A DNA stretch of 64,000 bases from Luteococcus sp038433155. Lineage in GTDB: Bacteria; Actinomycetota; Actinomycetes; Propionibacteriales; Propionibacteriaceae. The stretch is from NCBI RefSeq assembly GCF_038433155.1, contig NZ_JBCDMW010000007.1:1-64000 (forward strand). The letters run 5' to 3'. The notes under the pieces were generated by a model. That model made no database searches. It had not been told where the DNA came from and worked only from the letters and a program-made list of their open reading frames with translations. Within the stretch, counting starts at the first letter, position 1; each line of letters starts with the position of its first letter. This document shows positions 26,571-35,088 of this stretch, one piece after another. The translations under genes were made by a program, and so were the position numbers.

Positions 26571-26697
26571 TGCCAAGTGCCCCATGAGAAGGCGCTGAGC
26601 GGGCACTGAGAGGGGTTCGGTCGGTCACACAGCCCAGCCATAGCCTGTGGCAAACGTTGAGCAGCCGACCGTCGGCACAGCAATGGGGGAGCAGAAC

Positions 26698-27546
26698 ATG
26701 ACCTGGTGGGAATCGATCATCCTGGGCGTCGTCGAGGGAGTGACCGAGTTCCTGCCCGTGTCCAGCACTGGCCACCTGACCATCACCGAGAAGCTGATGG
26801 GCATGCCGATCGACGACCCCGGCATCACCGCCTACACCGCCATCATCCAGATCGGCGCGATCCTGGCGGCCGTCCTGTACTTCTGGAAGGACATCGTGCG
26901 GATCGGCACCGCCTTCGTCCAGGGCCTTGGCAACAAGGGCAAGCGCGATGCCGACTACAACATGGGCTGGGCCGTCGTGGTCGGCACCGTGATCACCGCC
27001 GGCGTCGCCCTGCTGGGCAAGGACCTGATCACCGGTGCCCTGCGCAGCATGTGGGTGGTGGCGATCGGCCTGATCGTGTGGTCCTTCGCCATGTTCGCCG
27101 CCGACCGGTACTCCGCCAAGGCGCCCGCCAGCAAGCAGCGCAGCCTGGAGAGCATCACCTGGAAGGATGGCGCCATCCTGGGCGCCGTCCAGTGCCTGTC
27201 ACTGGTGCCCGGCGTCTCCCGCTCCGGCGCCACCATCACCGGCGGCCTGTTCAGCGGCCTGGACCGGCTGGCCGCCACCAAGCTCTCCTTCTACCTGGGC
27301 ATCCCCGCCCTGGTGGCCGCCGGCTGTTACGAGGCCGCCAGCGAGTTCAGCCATGTGTCCGAGACCATCGGCTGGGGCGTCACCGGGATCGGCATGATGG
27401 TGAGCTTTTTCGTCGCCTACGCCTCCATCGCCTGGTTGCTGAAGTTCGTCGCCAGCAACACCTTCACCAGCTTCGTGATCTACCGCGTCCTGCTGGGCCT
27501 GACCATCATCGGCCTGCTCGCCACCAAGGTGATCACCGCCGTCTGA
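26698..27546 (+). CDS. uppP: Undecaprenyl-diphosphatase
   Basis: A BacA/UppP membrane enzyme of 282 residues that recycles undecaprenyl pyrophosphate for cell-wall synthesis. It is unrelated to the PAP2 type at 1364. The conserved N-terminus ILGVVEGVTEFLPVSSTGHL and the second motif LVPGVSRSGATITGG are both present. ATG 26698 is chosen because a GGGGGAG site ends about six bases upstream and the family starts MTWWE; GTG 26647 and ATG 26683 are in frame upstream. A TAGCCT hexamer at 26641 could be the -10 box. Confidence 0.94.
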   Translation: MTWWESIILGVVEGVTEFLPVSSTGHLTITEKLMGMPIDDPGITAYTAIIQIGAILAAVLYFWKDIVRIGTAFVQGLGNKGKRDADYNMGWAVVVGTVITAGVALLGKDLITGALRSMWVVAIGLIVWSFAMFAADRYSAKAPASKQRSLESITWKDGAILGAVQCLSLVPGVSRSGATITGGLFSGLDRLAATKLSFYLGIPALVAAGCYEAASEFSHVSETIGWGVTGIGMMVSFFVAYASIAWLLKFVASNTFTSFVIYRVLLGLTIIGLLATKVITAV

Positions 27547-27563
27547 GCATCTCCCGCCGATGA

Positions 27564-27595
27564 ACGGGGTCGTGGCCTGCGGGTCGCGGCCCCGT
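27564..27595 (+). terminator. Hairpin after uppP
   Basis: ACGGGGTCG (27564-27572) pairs with CGGCCCCGT (27587-27595), one pair being G-U, 18 bases past the uppP stop. No T-run follows, so this is a candidate only. Confidence 0.4.
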
Positions 27596-27674
27596 CGTCG
27601 TCACCAGCCCCAGCCTCGTTCTGCCACCATGGTGGAGCCACCGCTCCTCCCGGGCGGACTTCGTGAGGATTCGC

Positions 27675-28553
27675 ATGACCCAGCAGCTGCGCGCCAGTCT
27701 CGCCCTGATCGGCTCCATGGTCCTGTTCGCCGCCAGCTACACCATCACCAAGGTCGCGCTGGTCGACGTCGGCCCCCTGACCCTGGGTACCGTGCGCTTC
27801 CTGCTGGCCACCGTCGTGATCGCCGGGATCCTGGCGGCAACTCGCGGCTGGCAACGCCCGACGCCCCGCGACGCCCGCACCCTGGCGCTGGGTGGGCTGC
27901 TCGGGGTGACGGCCTACTTCGCGCTGGAAAACCTTGGCGTCGCCTGGTCCACCGCCACCGACGCCACCCTGCTCTCGGCCGCCTTCCCCGCCGTGATCGC
28001 GGTCACCGACGTGCTGCTGAACAAGGCCGTGATCGGCCGTCGCGGCTGGTTCGGAATCCTGCTCGCCATGGTTGGTTCGGTCGCGATCGTCTTCGGCGGC
28101 CCCATCTCCGACGAAGCCGGCCCCAAACGGCTCTGGGGTGATCTGCTGATCCTGCTGGCCGCCGTCGTCTGGGCCCTCTACACCTTCGCCACCCGGGAGG
28201 TGGTGACCCGGTACTCGTCGTGGACGACGGTGTTGTGGCAGGACGGCGTCGGCGCGCTGGCCTTCATCCCCCTGGCCCTGACCGAGGCGCGGACCTGGCG
28301 ACCGCCCAGTCATCCGGTGCCCACCATCTCTGCGGTGCTGTCGCTGACCGTGCTGTGTTCCGTGCTGGCGATGGTGCTCTATGCGTTGGCCGTGCGCCAG
28401 CTCTCCACGGCGGTGGTGGCCGCCAGCATCAACCTGGTGCCGATGTTCGGCCTGGTTATCGCCCTGCTGGTGCTGCACGAGCCGGTCGGCTGGGGGCAGG
28501 TGGCCGGCTGTGCCGTCGTGATCGGCGGGGTCTGGCTCACGCACCGCCAGTGA
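27675..28553 (+). CDS. EamA-family (DMT) transporter
   Basis: A ten-helix drug/metabolite exporter-like protein of 292 residues built from two EamA repeats. The first begins MVLFAASYTITKVAL; the second (about 150-290) ends in the usual LHEPVGWGQVAGCAVVIGGV. The substrate cannot be assigned. ATG 27675 is preferred, with GAGG upstream; GTG 27663 is an in-frame alternative. It is convergent with the rhodanese gene, with 14 bases between the stops. Confidence 0.85.
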   Translation: MTQQLRASLALIGSMVLFAASYTITKVALVDVGPLTLGTVRFLLATVVIAGILAATRGWQRPTPRDARTLALGGLLGVTAYFALENLGVAWSTATDATLLSAAFPAVIAVTDVLLNKAVIGRRGWFGILLAMVGSVAIVFGGPISDEAGPKRLWGDLLILLAAVVWALYTFATREVVTRYSSWTTVLWQDGVGALAFIPLALTEARTWRPPSHPVPTISAVLSLTVLCSVLAMVLYALAVRQLSTAVVAASINLVPMFGLVIALLVLHEPVGWGQVAGCAVVIGGVWLTHRQ

Positions 28554-28567
28554 GTCCGGTGGCCGGG

Positions 28568-28984
28568 TCAGCGGGCCTGTCTGGTCTGCACCGGCAGACC
28601 CGCCTTCTTCCAGCCGCTGAAACCACCCTCCAGATGGGCGACGTCATCGCGCCCCATCCGGCTGAGCACCTCCGCCGACAAGGCCGAACGCCAGCCCGAC
28701 CCGCAATAGAGCACCAGCCGGCGGCCGTCGTCCAGATCCGGCTTGTAGTAGGGGCTCTCCGGGTCGATCCAGAATTCCAGCATCCCGCGCGGCGCGTGCT
28801 TGGCGCCGGGGATCAGCCCGTCGCGCTCCAGCTCACGCACGTCGCGGATGTCCACCAGCAGCACGTCCGGATCGTCGAGCATGCCCCGCACCTCATCGCG
28901 GGTGAGGGTGGTGATCTTCTCATTGGCCTGCGCCACCAGGGCGGCGGCGTTCAGCGGCAGCGGGCTTCCGGGTTCGCGGGTCAT
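28568..28984 (-). CDS. Rhodanese-like domain protein
   Basis: A single-domain sulfurtransferase-like protein of 138 residues. The active-site loop is LYCGSGWRSALSA, with the catalytic cysteine followed by a CGSGWR loop as in active rhodaneses. DVLLVDIRDVRELERDGLIPGA is the classic first half. The substrate is unknown. The start at ATG 28984 has GGTGGAG just upstream. A TAGGCT hexamer about 30 bases before it may be the promoter. Confidence 0.87.
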   Translation of the reverse strand: MTREPGSPLPLNAAALVAQANEKITTLTRDEVRGMLDDPDVLLVDIRDVRELERDGLIPGAKHAPRGMLEFWIDPESPYYKPDLDDGRRLVLYCGSGWRSALSAEVLSRMGRDDVAHLEGGFSGWKKAGLPVQTRQAR

Positions 28985-29298
28985 GGCTCCACCTTCGTCA
29001 TCGGATGGCTCCAGCCTAGGGAACACGGATCATCATGTCCCGGCTGCGACGTGTCGGATCCGTCGATCTGCTGATCCGAGCCGGAGATTGCCACCATCGT
29101 GGTGGACGGCTTCCGATCGGTGGACCCCCGGACGGTCACCTACTGGTGAAGCGTGAGTCCTTGCGGTGGGGCATGCCGCGGCGGGAGTGCTGGGCGAGCG
29201 GGCCAAGCTCCTGTGGGAGTGGCGCGTCGTTGAGTCGACGATCCGACGCAGGCCCGCGCGGAAGACCATTGGTCGGTGCTTCCCGGGCCCGGAAGCGC
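28985..29298. other. Gene-free spacer
   Basis: Apart from the rhodanese promoter region near 28985-29030, no coding frame with a start site or recognisable product is seen, nor any palindromic repeat. Confidence 0.55.
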
Positions 29299-29706
29299 TC
29301 AGCCGCCGAGGTCCTGCGCGATCTCCCAGCTGTGGCCGTCGGGGTCCCGGAAGGTCACGGTGCGCATCCCCCAGGGTTGGTCGGTCGGTGCGGAGTCGAA
29401 GGTGACATTGCGCGCCTTCAGGGTCTCGACGACGGTGTCGATGTCGTCCACCCAGATGCTTAGCTGGGAGCGCACCCCGGCGTTGGCGGCGGCCACGGGG
29501 GCGGGTGCCAGCAGCCGCTCACCCTCGGAGTCCACCAGGAGGTTGAGCACGACGCTGCCCAGCCCGAAGCCGATCGACTTCTCGTCGCGCCACAGGGGCT
29601 CTTCCGCAAAGGCCCGCGCGTAGAACTCCGCCGCGGTCTCCTGGTCTGCCACCAGCAGCGTGATGGCCGACAGGGCGGGCGTGAACGAGGGCTCGTGAGA
29701 ATCCAT
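29299..29706 (-). CDS. VOC-family (glyoxalase-like) protein
   Basis: A vicinal-oxygen-chelate fold protein of 135 residues with two beta-alpha-beta-beta-beta halves: AITLLVADQETAAEFYARAF and then QLSIWVDDIDTVVETLKARNV, ending RTVTFRDPDGHSWEIAQ. The C-terminal glutamate ligand is present. Such proteins include glyoxalases and resistance proteins; the role is unassigned. ATG 29706 is chosen because TACGGT (29714-29719) stands seven bases upstream, a leaderless layout. Confidence 0.82.
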   Translation of the reverse strand: MDSHEPSFTPALSAITLLVADQETAAEFYARAFAEEPLWRDEKSIGFGLGSVVLNLLVDSEGERLLAPAPVAAANAGVRSQLSIWVDDIDTVVETLKARNVTFDSAPTDQPWGMRTVTFRDPDGHSWEIAQDLGG

Positions 29707-29764
29707 GCGGCCCACCGTAGCCGCGCCGCGGTCCCTGGTGGCTGGCGTCCCCCTGCTGGGATGG

Positions 29765-29890
29765 CTGGGTCGCTCGACCAATTCTGGGAATCGACCTCGA
29801 GAATTCCGCCAGGCACTGGTTTGTCGGCGGTTTCCGCGGGGCTCCGCCGGCCCCCGATATTCCAGAGGCCGATTCTCAGAATCCGCGCAG
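29765..29890. repeat. Dispersed palindromic element, copy 4
   Basis: The left arm is near consensus (GACCAATTCTGGGAATCGAC). The right arm has decayed (CCAGAGGCCGATTCTCAGAATCC) but still pairs over most of its inner part. It lies in the divergent region between the VOC gene and an MFS gene, so it cannot be a terminator for either. Confidence 0.8.
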
Positions 29891-29922
29891 GAAAGGATGC
29901 GGCGCCGCGACGGTGGAGCTTC

Positions 29923-29928
29923 TAGGCT
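29923..29928 (+). promoter_or_regulatory. Leaderless -10 box TAGGCT
   Basis: TAGGCT, six bases (CGCGGG), then the GTG at 29935. This supports GTG as the true start of the MFS gene. Confidence 0.55.
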
Positions 29929-29934
29929 CGCGGG

Positions 29935-31419
29935 GTGCAGCCCACCCCCACCCCCGCTTCCCAAGCCGTCGCCGCTGACCTGGATCCCCGCGCCTGGCCC
30001 GCCCTGTGGGCGATGGCGGTCGGCTTCTTCATGATCATGGTGGACGGCACCATCGTCAGCGTGTCCATCCCGGCGATCATGGCCTCGCTCGGCGCGGATG
30101 TGACCCAGGTGATCTGGGTGAGCTCCGCCTACCTGCTGACCTACGCCATCCCGCTGCTGATCACTGGCCGGCTGGGCGACCGGTTCGGCCCCAAACGCCT
30201 GTACCTGTCGGGGTTGCTGGTCTTCGCCCTGTCCAGCCTGTGGTGTGGGCTGGCGGGCAGCATCACCTCGCTGATCGCGGGCCGGGCGGTGCAGGGGTTG
30301 GGAGCGGCAATGATGTCGCCGCAGACCATGGCCGTGATCACGCGGATGTTCCCGCCGCAACGACGGGGTGCGCCGATGGGTCTGTGGGGGGCCACGGCGT
30401 CGGTGGCCAGCCTGGCGGGGCCGCTGTTGGGTGGCTTGCTGGTGGACACCGTGGGCTGGGAGTGGATCTTCTTCGTCAACGTGCCGATTGGGGTGCTGGC
30501 CATCGCCGCTGTCTGGAAGCTGGTGCCCAGTCTGGAGACCCATGCCCACTCCTTCGACCTGCTCGGGGTGGCGCTGAATGCCGTCGGCCTGACGCTGGTG
30601 GTCTTCGCCATTCAGGAGGGGCAGGCGCAGGGGTGGCCACTGTGGGTGGCCGGGATGATCGCGGCCGGCCTCGCGGTGCTGGGGCTGTTCGTCTGGCAGC
30701 AGGCCCGCAACCGGCGCGAGCCGCTGATGCCACTGGCCCTGTTCCGCAACCGCAACTTCGCGGCCGCCAATGCCAGCATCTTCGTGATGGGCGGCGCCGT
30801 GGTGGCGATGAGCTTCCCGATGATGCTCTTCCTGCAGACCGGCCGCGGCCTGTCCCCAACCCAGGCGGCCCTGCTCAGCCTGCCCTCGGCGGTGATCTCC
30901 TTCGTCGGCGCCCCGCTGATCGGCAAGGCCGCCAACTCTCGCCCGACCAGGGGATTTGCCGTCACGGGCTTCCTGGTCTTCGCGCTGGCGCTGGTGGCCC
31001 AGGCCGAACTGATGCGTGCCGACCTGTCGGTGTTGTGGATGCTGCTGCCATCGGTGCTGGTCGGATTGTCCGGGTCACTGATCTGGGGCCCGCTGTCCAT
31101 GTCCGCAACGCGAGACCTGCCGCCGCACTGGGCCGGCGCCGGCTCCGGTGTCTACAACGCCACCCGGCAGCTCGGCTCGGTGCTGGGTTCGGCCGCGATT
31201 GCCACCATCATCGAATGGCAGCTGGCTTCACAGTTGCCCGGGGGTGGTTCGGCCGGGCGGCCCACCGAGGGGGCGCATGTGGCGTTGCCGGACCTGTTGC
31301 GCGGCCCCTTCAGCGTCGCCATGCGCCATGCCGCCTGGTTCCCGGCGGTGCTCGCCCTGCTGGGGGCCGTGGCTGCGAGTTTCCTGGTTCGGCCCAGCTT
31401 CCTGCGGGGCGACGAGTGA
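29935..31419 (+). CDS. MFS multidrug transporter, DHA2 (14-helix) family
   Basis: A 494-residue drug:H+ antiporter-like protein. Helix 1 motif D-like MVDGTIVSVSIPAI, motif A TGRLGDRFGPKRLY, and motif C-like GATASVASLAGPLLGGLL identify the DHA2/EmrB-QacA group. The substrate is unknown. Its stop overlaps the start of the next gene as GTGA, so both are probably co-translated. Confidence 0.9.
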   Translation: MQPTPTPASQAVAADLDPRAWPALWAMAVGFFMIMVDGTIVSVSIPAIMASLGADVTQVIWVSSAYLLTYAIPLLITGRLGDRFGPKRLYLSGLLVFALSSLWCGLAGSITSLIAGRAVQGLGAAMMSPQTMAVITRMFPPQRRGAPMGLWGATASVASLAGPLLGGLLVDTVGWEWIFFVNVPIGVLAIAAVWKLVPSLETHAHSFDLLGVALNAVGLTLVVFAIQEGQAQGWPLWVAGMIAAGLAVLGLFVWQQARNRREPLMPLALFRNRNFAAANASIFVMGGAVVAMSFPMMLFLQTGRGLSPTQAALLSLPSAVISFVGAPLIGKAANSRPTRGFAVTGFLVFALALVAQAELMRADLSVLWMLLPSVLVGLSGSLIWGPLSMSATRDLPPHWAGAGSGVYNATRQLGSVLGSAAIATIIEWQLASQLPGGGSAGRPTEGAHVALPDLLRGPFSVAMRHAAWFPAVLALLGAVAASFLVRPSFLRGDE

Positions 31420-32330
31420 GCACCTCGGCCACGCCGCGCTCCGCCCGCCACACCCGGTACCTGGCACTGGGTGCCCTGGTGCTGATGGGGGTGCTGTGGG
31501 GAAGCACCTTCTTCTCCATGAAGGACCTGACCAGCCGGATCCCGGTGCCGGACCTGCTGGCAGTGCGCTTCATCATTGCCGCCGTCGTCTCCGGGGCCTT
31601 GGGCTGGCGGCACTGGCGGATGAACCGACGGACGCTGCGGCACGGCACCATCCTGGGGTTGATCTATGGCACCGCGCAGCTGGTGCAGACGGTGGGGTTG
31701 GCGCACACCGCGGCCTCGGTCTCGGGCTTCGTCACCGGCCTCTATGTGGTCTTCACTCCCTTCCTGGCCGCGTGGCTGCTGCGGGAGCGGGTGCCGCTGC
31801 TCACCTGGCTGTCGGTGCTGCTCGCCGCGCTTGGCCTTGGTGTCCTGACCTTGGACCTGTCCGCGGGTGTCGTCATCGGTGTGGGGGAACTGCTCACCCT
31901 GGGCTCCGCCGTGATCTATGCCTGCCACATCGTCGCGGTGGATCGTTGGTCGGACGGCGACAACTCGCTGTCGCTGACCCTGGTCACCCTGACGGTGGTG
32001 GCGCTGGAATGCACCGTTGCGGCCCTGCCTGGTGGCATTCACCTGCCCTCCGGGGGGACGGACTGGGCATGGATGCTCTACATCGCGGTGATTGCCGGGG
32101 CCATCCCGATCTTCCTTCAGGTCTGGGCCCAGGCGGTGGTCGAGTCTACCACCGCGGCGGTGCTGATGGCCGGCGAGCCGGTCTGGGCCGCGGTCTTCGC
32201 GGTGCTGCTGGGTGGGGAGCGGTTCACCTGGCAGATGTTGGCCGGGGGTGGTTCGATGTTCGCCGCGATGATCCTGGTCACGGTCCTGCCCAAGTTCCGC
32301 AGCCGGGGTCGGCTGTTGGAGGTGGGCTGA
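31416..32330 (+). CDS. EamA-family (DMT) transporter
   Basis: A 304-residue protein with ten helices and two EamA repeats. The first repeat contains LMGVLWGSTFFSMKDL and LLAVRFIIAAVV; the second contains the typical MAGEPVWAAVFAVLLGGERF. It probably exports small metabolites. It starts with a GTG that overlaps the DHA2 stop, implying coupled expression of two exporters. A different EamA protein lies at 27675. Confidence 0.85.
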   Translation: MSTSATPRSARHTRYLALGALVLMGVLWGSTFFSMKDLTSRIPVPDLLAVRFIIAAVVSGALGWRHWRMNRRTLRHGTILGLIYGTAQLVQTVGLAHTAASVSGFVTGLYVVFTPFLAAWLLRERVPLLTWLSVLLAALGLGVLTLDLSAGVVIGVGELLTLGSAVIYACHIVAVDRWSDGDNSLSLTLVTLTVVALECTVAALPGGIHLPSGGTDWAWMLYIAVIAGAIPIFLQVWAQAVVESTTAAVLMAGEPVWAAVFAVLLGGERFTWQMLAGGGSMFAAMILVTVLPKFRSRGRLLEVG

Positions 32331-32358
32331 GCTCCCGGTCCTTGGGCTGGAGGGTGCC

Positions 32359-32412
32359 TGGGCTGGGCGGTGCCCGAGCTCGGCGATGTTTGGGCTGGGC
32401 GGTGCCCGAGCT
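32359..32412. repeat. 22-bp exact direct repeat
   Basis: A 22-base sequence beginning TGGGCTGGGCGG and ending CCCGAGCT occurs at 32359-32380 and 32391-32412, 32 bases apart. A partial relative (GGGCTGGAGGGTGCC) precedes it at about 32344. Confidence 0.85.
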
Positions 32413-32448
32413 GGACGGTGTCCTACCCGGCTGGTGCCCCGCCCAAGG

Positions 32449-32656
32449 CCCCTCCCCGCGCCTGGGGAGTCGTTTGTGGCCAGCCCGATCCAGCCGCGCC
32501 AGGCGTCGACCACCTCCCCGCACCTGGAGTGCCGCTTGAGTTCGTACGGCGCAACCAGCTCGCCGCTGTGGGCCGTTTCCGCGTCTGGGGTGCTCTGCAC
32601 CGGCTTTCGTTGTGGCAGCGGGTGACCAAGAGCTCCCCGCGCCCGGGGTGCCGCTG
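32449..32656. repeat. Four degenerate repeats at about 60-bp intervals
   Basis: Aligned on the T of CTCCCCGCGCC, copies sit at 32453, 32515, 32576 and 32634. The shared text is CTCCCCGCGCCTGGGG then about TGCCGCTTG, roughly 25 nt with several mismatches per copy. A weaker fifth copy may start near 32693. Period and CCCCGC...GGGG text recall a type I-E CRISPR array (29-nt repeat plus 32-nt spacer), but divergence is high and no cas gene is in the window. A decayed array is only a hypothesis. Confidence 0.4.
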
Positions 32657-32708
32657 GCCCTGCGGGATCCCAGCGCGTTCGTGGTGACGCTGGCGCCGGG
32701 CCCGGGGA

Positions 32709-32825
32709 GGGTCGGTTGTCCAGTTCTGGGAATCGACCTCAGGAATCCATCGGGCCCCGGTTCCCGCGCTCCTCTGCTGGCGGCGGACGATAACTCGGGG
32801 GCGCTTTTCAGAATTGGACGAAAGT
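32709..32825. repeat. Dispersed palindromic element, copy 5
   Basis: The left arm is near consensus (TCCAGTTCTGGGAATCGACC, then AGGAATCC). The right arm keeps only the outer core TTTTCAGAATTGGACGAAAG; its inner half has drifted. It is intergenic between two plus-strand genes. Confidence 0.75.
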
Positions 32826-32919
32826 ACAGAGTTATCCACAGATTTGTGGTTGCCGAGGAATTGTCCACAGGCTCCCCACTGCGTGACGCAAATCGGGCCC
32901 TCTTGCACATCCTGCTTGT

Positions 32920-33798
32920 GTGAACACCATGACATCGGAGGCCGAGCGCCTCCTGGACGCCGTCGGCGTGCTCCGCCGCAAGGACCATCCCGGGCTCGCC
33001 ACCGCCCTGGACTACCTGGTCAAGCTGGGTCGAGCGGTGACGCTGCTGCCGGGAATCGTCGTCCCGGCAGCAAAGAAGGATGACCTGGCCACCCAGCTGG
33101 CCGCCGTGGGCTTGTGGGATCCGGACGCCGTGATCACGGGTCTGGCCGCGGCCAGGCTCGGATTCTGGGAGAAGGCCAAGGTCAGCACCATCACGGTCCT
33201 CACCAGGCGTCGGCTGCCGGACCGGGGAAACTTCCGCTTCAGCCGGGCTTCGATTGATGTGGATGACGTGGTGGAAAAGGATGGCACCCGGTTCAGCAGC
33301 CCCACCTGGACGGCCGTCTGGTTGGCCAGAAGTGACCACGGTGAGGCCACCGATGAGGCGCTTCGTGCCACCAAGACCACGCCGGAACACCTGACCGAGA
33401 TGATGGACACCTTCAAGTGGCGGGTGGGTAACCGGGAAAGGCGGTTCATCGTCGTGAACAGCCGGGAGAGGCCCTGGTCCCAGATGGAGCGGCGGGGTCA
33501 TGAGGCGCTGCGGGATGCCGGGGTCACCGGCTGGAAGGGCAACCACGTCTTCACGCTGGGAGGCCGCACCTGGCCCGGGGATATCGTCTTCGAGCACCTG
33601 CGTCTGGTGATCGAGCTGGACGGCTTTGAGTTCCACTCCAGTCCGGAGACCTTCCAGGCCGACCATGAGAAGGACGCGTTGCTCCTGGCAGAAGGCTGGA
33701 TCACCGTGCGGTTGAGCTGGGCACAGGTGAAGGATCCGGCACGATTCGTGGAGCTGGTGCTGGCCGCGATGCAGATCGCGGCTCGAGCGATGGCCTGA
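32920..33798 (+). CDS. DUF559-type endonuclease-domain protein
   Basis: A 292-residue protein of a family common in actinomycetes. The N-terminal part resembles an AbiEi-like winged-helix antitoxin domain. The C-terminal DUF559/Vsr-like PD-(D/E)XK domain shows GDIVFEHLRLVIELDGFEFH, with the Asp and the ELDG acidic pair, then LLAEGWITVRLSWAQV. It may bind or cut DNA; biological role unknown. GTG 32920 follows CATCCT by six bases (leaderless type). ATG 32929 is an alternative. Confidence 0.78.
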   Translation: MNTMTSEAERLLDAVGVLRRKDHPGLATALDYLVKLGRAVTLLPGIVVPAAKKDDLATQLAAVGLWDPDAVITGLAAARLGFWEKAKVSTITVLTRRRLPDRGNFRFSRASIDVDDVVEKDGTRFSSPTWTAVWLARSDHGEATDEALRATKTTPEHLTEMMDTFKWRVGNRERRFIVVNSRERPWSQMERRGHEALRDAGVTGWKGNHVFTLGGRTWPGDIVFEHLRLVIELDGFEFHSSPETFQADHEKDALLLAEGWITVRLSWAQVKDPARFVELVLAAMQIAARAMA

Positions 33799-33945
33799 AC
33801 TCTCTTGGGGAGAGCTGAAGAATGCGCCGGGCCAAGGGCTGGGGCTGAGTGGAACCTGAGTGCTCACAGGGCTTGTCGGCCGGCCACCGGATAGCCTGTG
33901 GGATGCGCACATGGCGTGTGCCGAACATCTTCTCGGGGGAGAGCC

Positions 33946-34734
33946 TTGACCGACCTGACCATTCCACTGCCGGACGACATCCAGATCGTCGCCTTTGACC
34001 TGGACGACACCCTCGCGGCCTCCAAGTCCCCGCTGAAGCCCGCGATGGCCGAGGCGCTGACCGACCTCCTGGCCACCCGCCCGGTGTGCATCATTTCCGG
34101 TGGCCGTTACGAGCAGTTCCAGGCGCAGGTGCTGGACAACCTCCCGGAATCGGCGGACCTGACCAACCTGCACCTGATGCCCACCTGTGGCACCCGTTAC
34201 CTGCGTCACCTGGATGGCGGCTGGACCGAGATCTACGCCCACAACCTGGACGAGGCGGACAAGCAGGCGGCGATCGCCTCGCTGGAGAAGCGCGCCAAGG
34301 AGCTCGGCCTGTGGGAGAGCGACGAGATCTGCAAGGGCCCCCGGATCGAGGACCGTGGTTCGCAGATCACCTTCTCGGCGCTGGGCCAGCAGGCGGCGGT
34401 GGCGGACAAGCATGCCTGGGACCCGGACATGACCAAGCGGGCTGCCCTGCGGGATGCCGTCGCGGCCGACCTGCCGAACCTGGAGGTCCGCTCCGGTGGC
34501 TCCACCTCGATCGACATCACCATGAAGGGGATCGACAAGGCGCACGGGATGCGCTCCCTCGAGGAGCAGACCGGGATCAAGCAGGCCAACATGTTGTTCA
34601 TCGGCGACCGGCTGCAGCCCGGCGGCAATGACTACCCGGTCTACGAGATGGGGATTGCGTGCCATGCGGTCACCGGCCCGGAGGAGACCATCAGCTATGT
34701 CCGGCAGCTGGTGGAGGATCTCAAGCAGGGTTGA
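33946..34734 (+). CDS. HAD-IIB hydrolase resembling eukaryotic-type phosphomannomutase
   Basis: About 262 residues. Motif I FDLDDTLAASKSPL, the segment VCIISGGRYEQF, the cap sequence STSIDITMKGIDKAHGM, and FIGDRLQPGGNDYPV follow the PMM1/PMM2 branch of HAD-IIB proteins, which interconvert mannose-6- and mannose-1-phosphate. A plain phosphatase role is possible. The best start is TTG 33946 behind a strong GGGGGAGA site; GTG 33898 is open in the same frame. It overlaps the opposing zinc-ribbon gene by 14 bases at the 3' end. Confidence 0.8.
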   Translation: MTDLTIPLPDDIQIVAFDLDDTLAASKSPLKPAMAEALTDLLATRPVCIISGGRYEQFQAQVLDNLPESADLTNLHLMPTCGTRYLRHLDGGWTEIYAHNLDEADKQAAIASLEKRAKELGLWESDEICKGPRIEDRGSQITFSALGQQAAVADKHAWDPDMTKRAALRDAVAADLPNLEVRSGGSTSIDITMKGIDKAHGMRSLEEQTGIKQANMLFIGDRLQPGGNDYPVYEMGIACHAVTGPEETISYVRQLVEDLKQG

Positions 34735-34942
34735 TCTCCCGGGATGATTCAGGGATGGCCGTCCGCGTTCTCGCGGGCGGCCATCGGTCATTCCCGCCCC
34801 GGGTCCGGGGCGCTGCCGGCGCCGGGCAGGGTGCTCCCTCGCAGCACGGGCGGATCCAGCCGCACCCGTCGCACCGTTCGTGGGAGGTCTCCCAACGCAT
34901 CATGGTGCCGCAGTTGGGGCAGGGCTCGGTGAGATCAGCCAT
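34721..34942 (-). CDS. Small zinc-ribbon protein
   Basis: A 73-residue protein with two CxxC knuckles (CPNCGT at 8-13 and CDGCGW at 24-29) and a further CC pair, forming a likely zinc ribbon, followed by a Pro/Arg-rich tail. The function is unknown. The start is supported by TATAGT at 34949-34954, six bases before the ATG. Confidence 0.7.
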   Translation of the reverse strand: MADLTEPCPNCGTMMRWETSHERCDGCGWIRPCCEGAPCPAPAAPRTRGGNDRWPPARTRTAIPESSREINPA

Positions 34943-34948
34943 GCCGCG

Positions 34949-34954
34949 ACTATA
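34949..34954 (-). promoter_or_regulatory. Leaderless -10 box TATAGT
   Basis: On the minus strand TATAGT is followed by CGCGGC and ATG 34942. This is the same hexamer and spacing as at 7330. Confidence 0.6.
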
Positions 34955-35088
34955 GGCGGTGGGGCCCGGGAGGCGCCGGTTCGGCGGCTGGGGACCGCGG
35001 GTGGCTGCCGCGGCTGGCAGCAGGGGTAGTCAACGCACCAGTTGCGGCCACGACCGCTGGCATCGGGCGGCGCAGCCTTGCCCGGGCG

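Larger units (their letters stand above)
32331..32708. other. Gene-free spacer with short repeats
   Basis: No gene is recognised on either strand. The stretch holds a 22-bp exact direct repeat (32359 and 32391) and four quasi-periodic short repeats (32449-32656), listed separately, and runs into palindrome copy 5. The repeat spacing (62, 61, 58) is not a multiple of three, which argues against a coding repeat. Confidence 0.6.

Noticed and set aside
29035..29463. Plus-strand frame overlapping the VOC gene
   Set aside because: It runs antisense into the recognisable VOC coding sequence and has no start signal.
29765..29890. Palindromic elements as intrinsic terminators
   Set aside because: Three copies lie between divergent genes and none is followed by a T-run; dctA has a separate, unrelated terminator.
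32449..32656. Functional CRISPR array
   Set aside because: The repeats differ at several positions in every copy, spacing varies from 58 to 62, and no cas gene is in the window; it is kept only as a possible relic.
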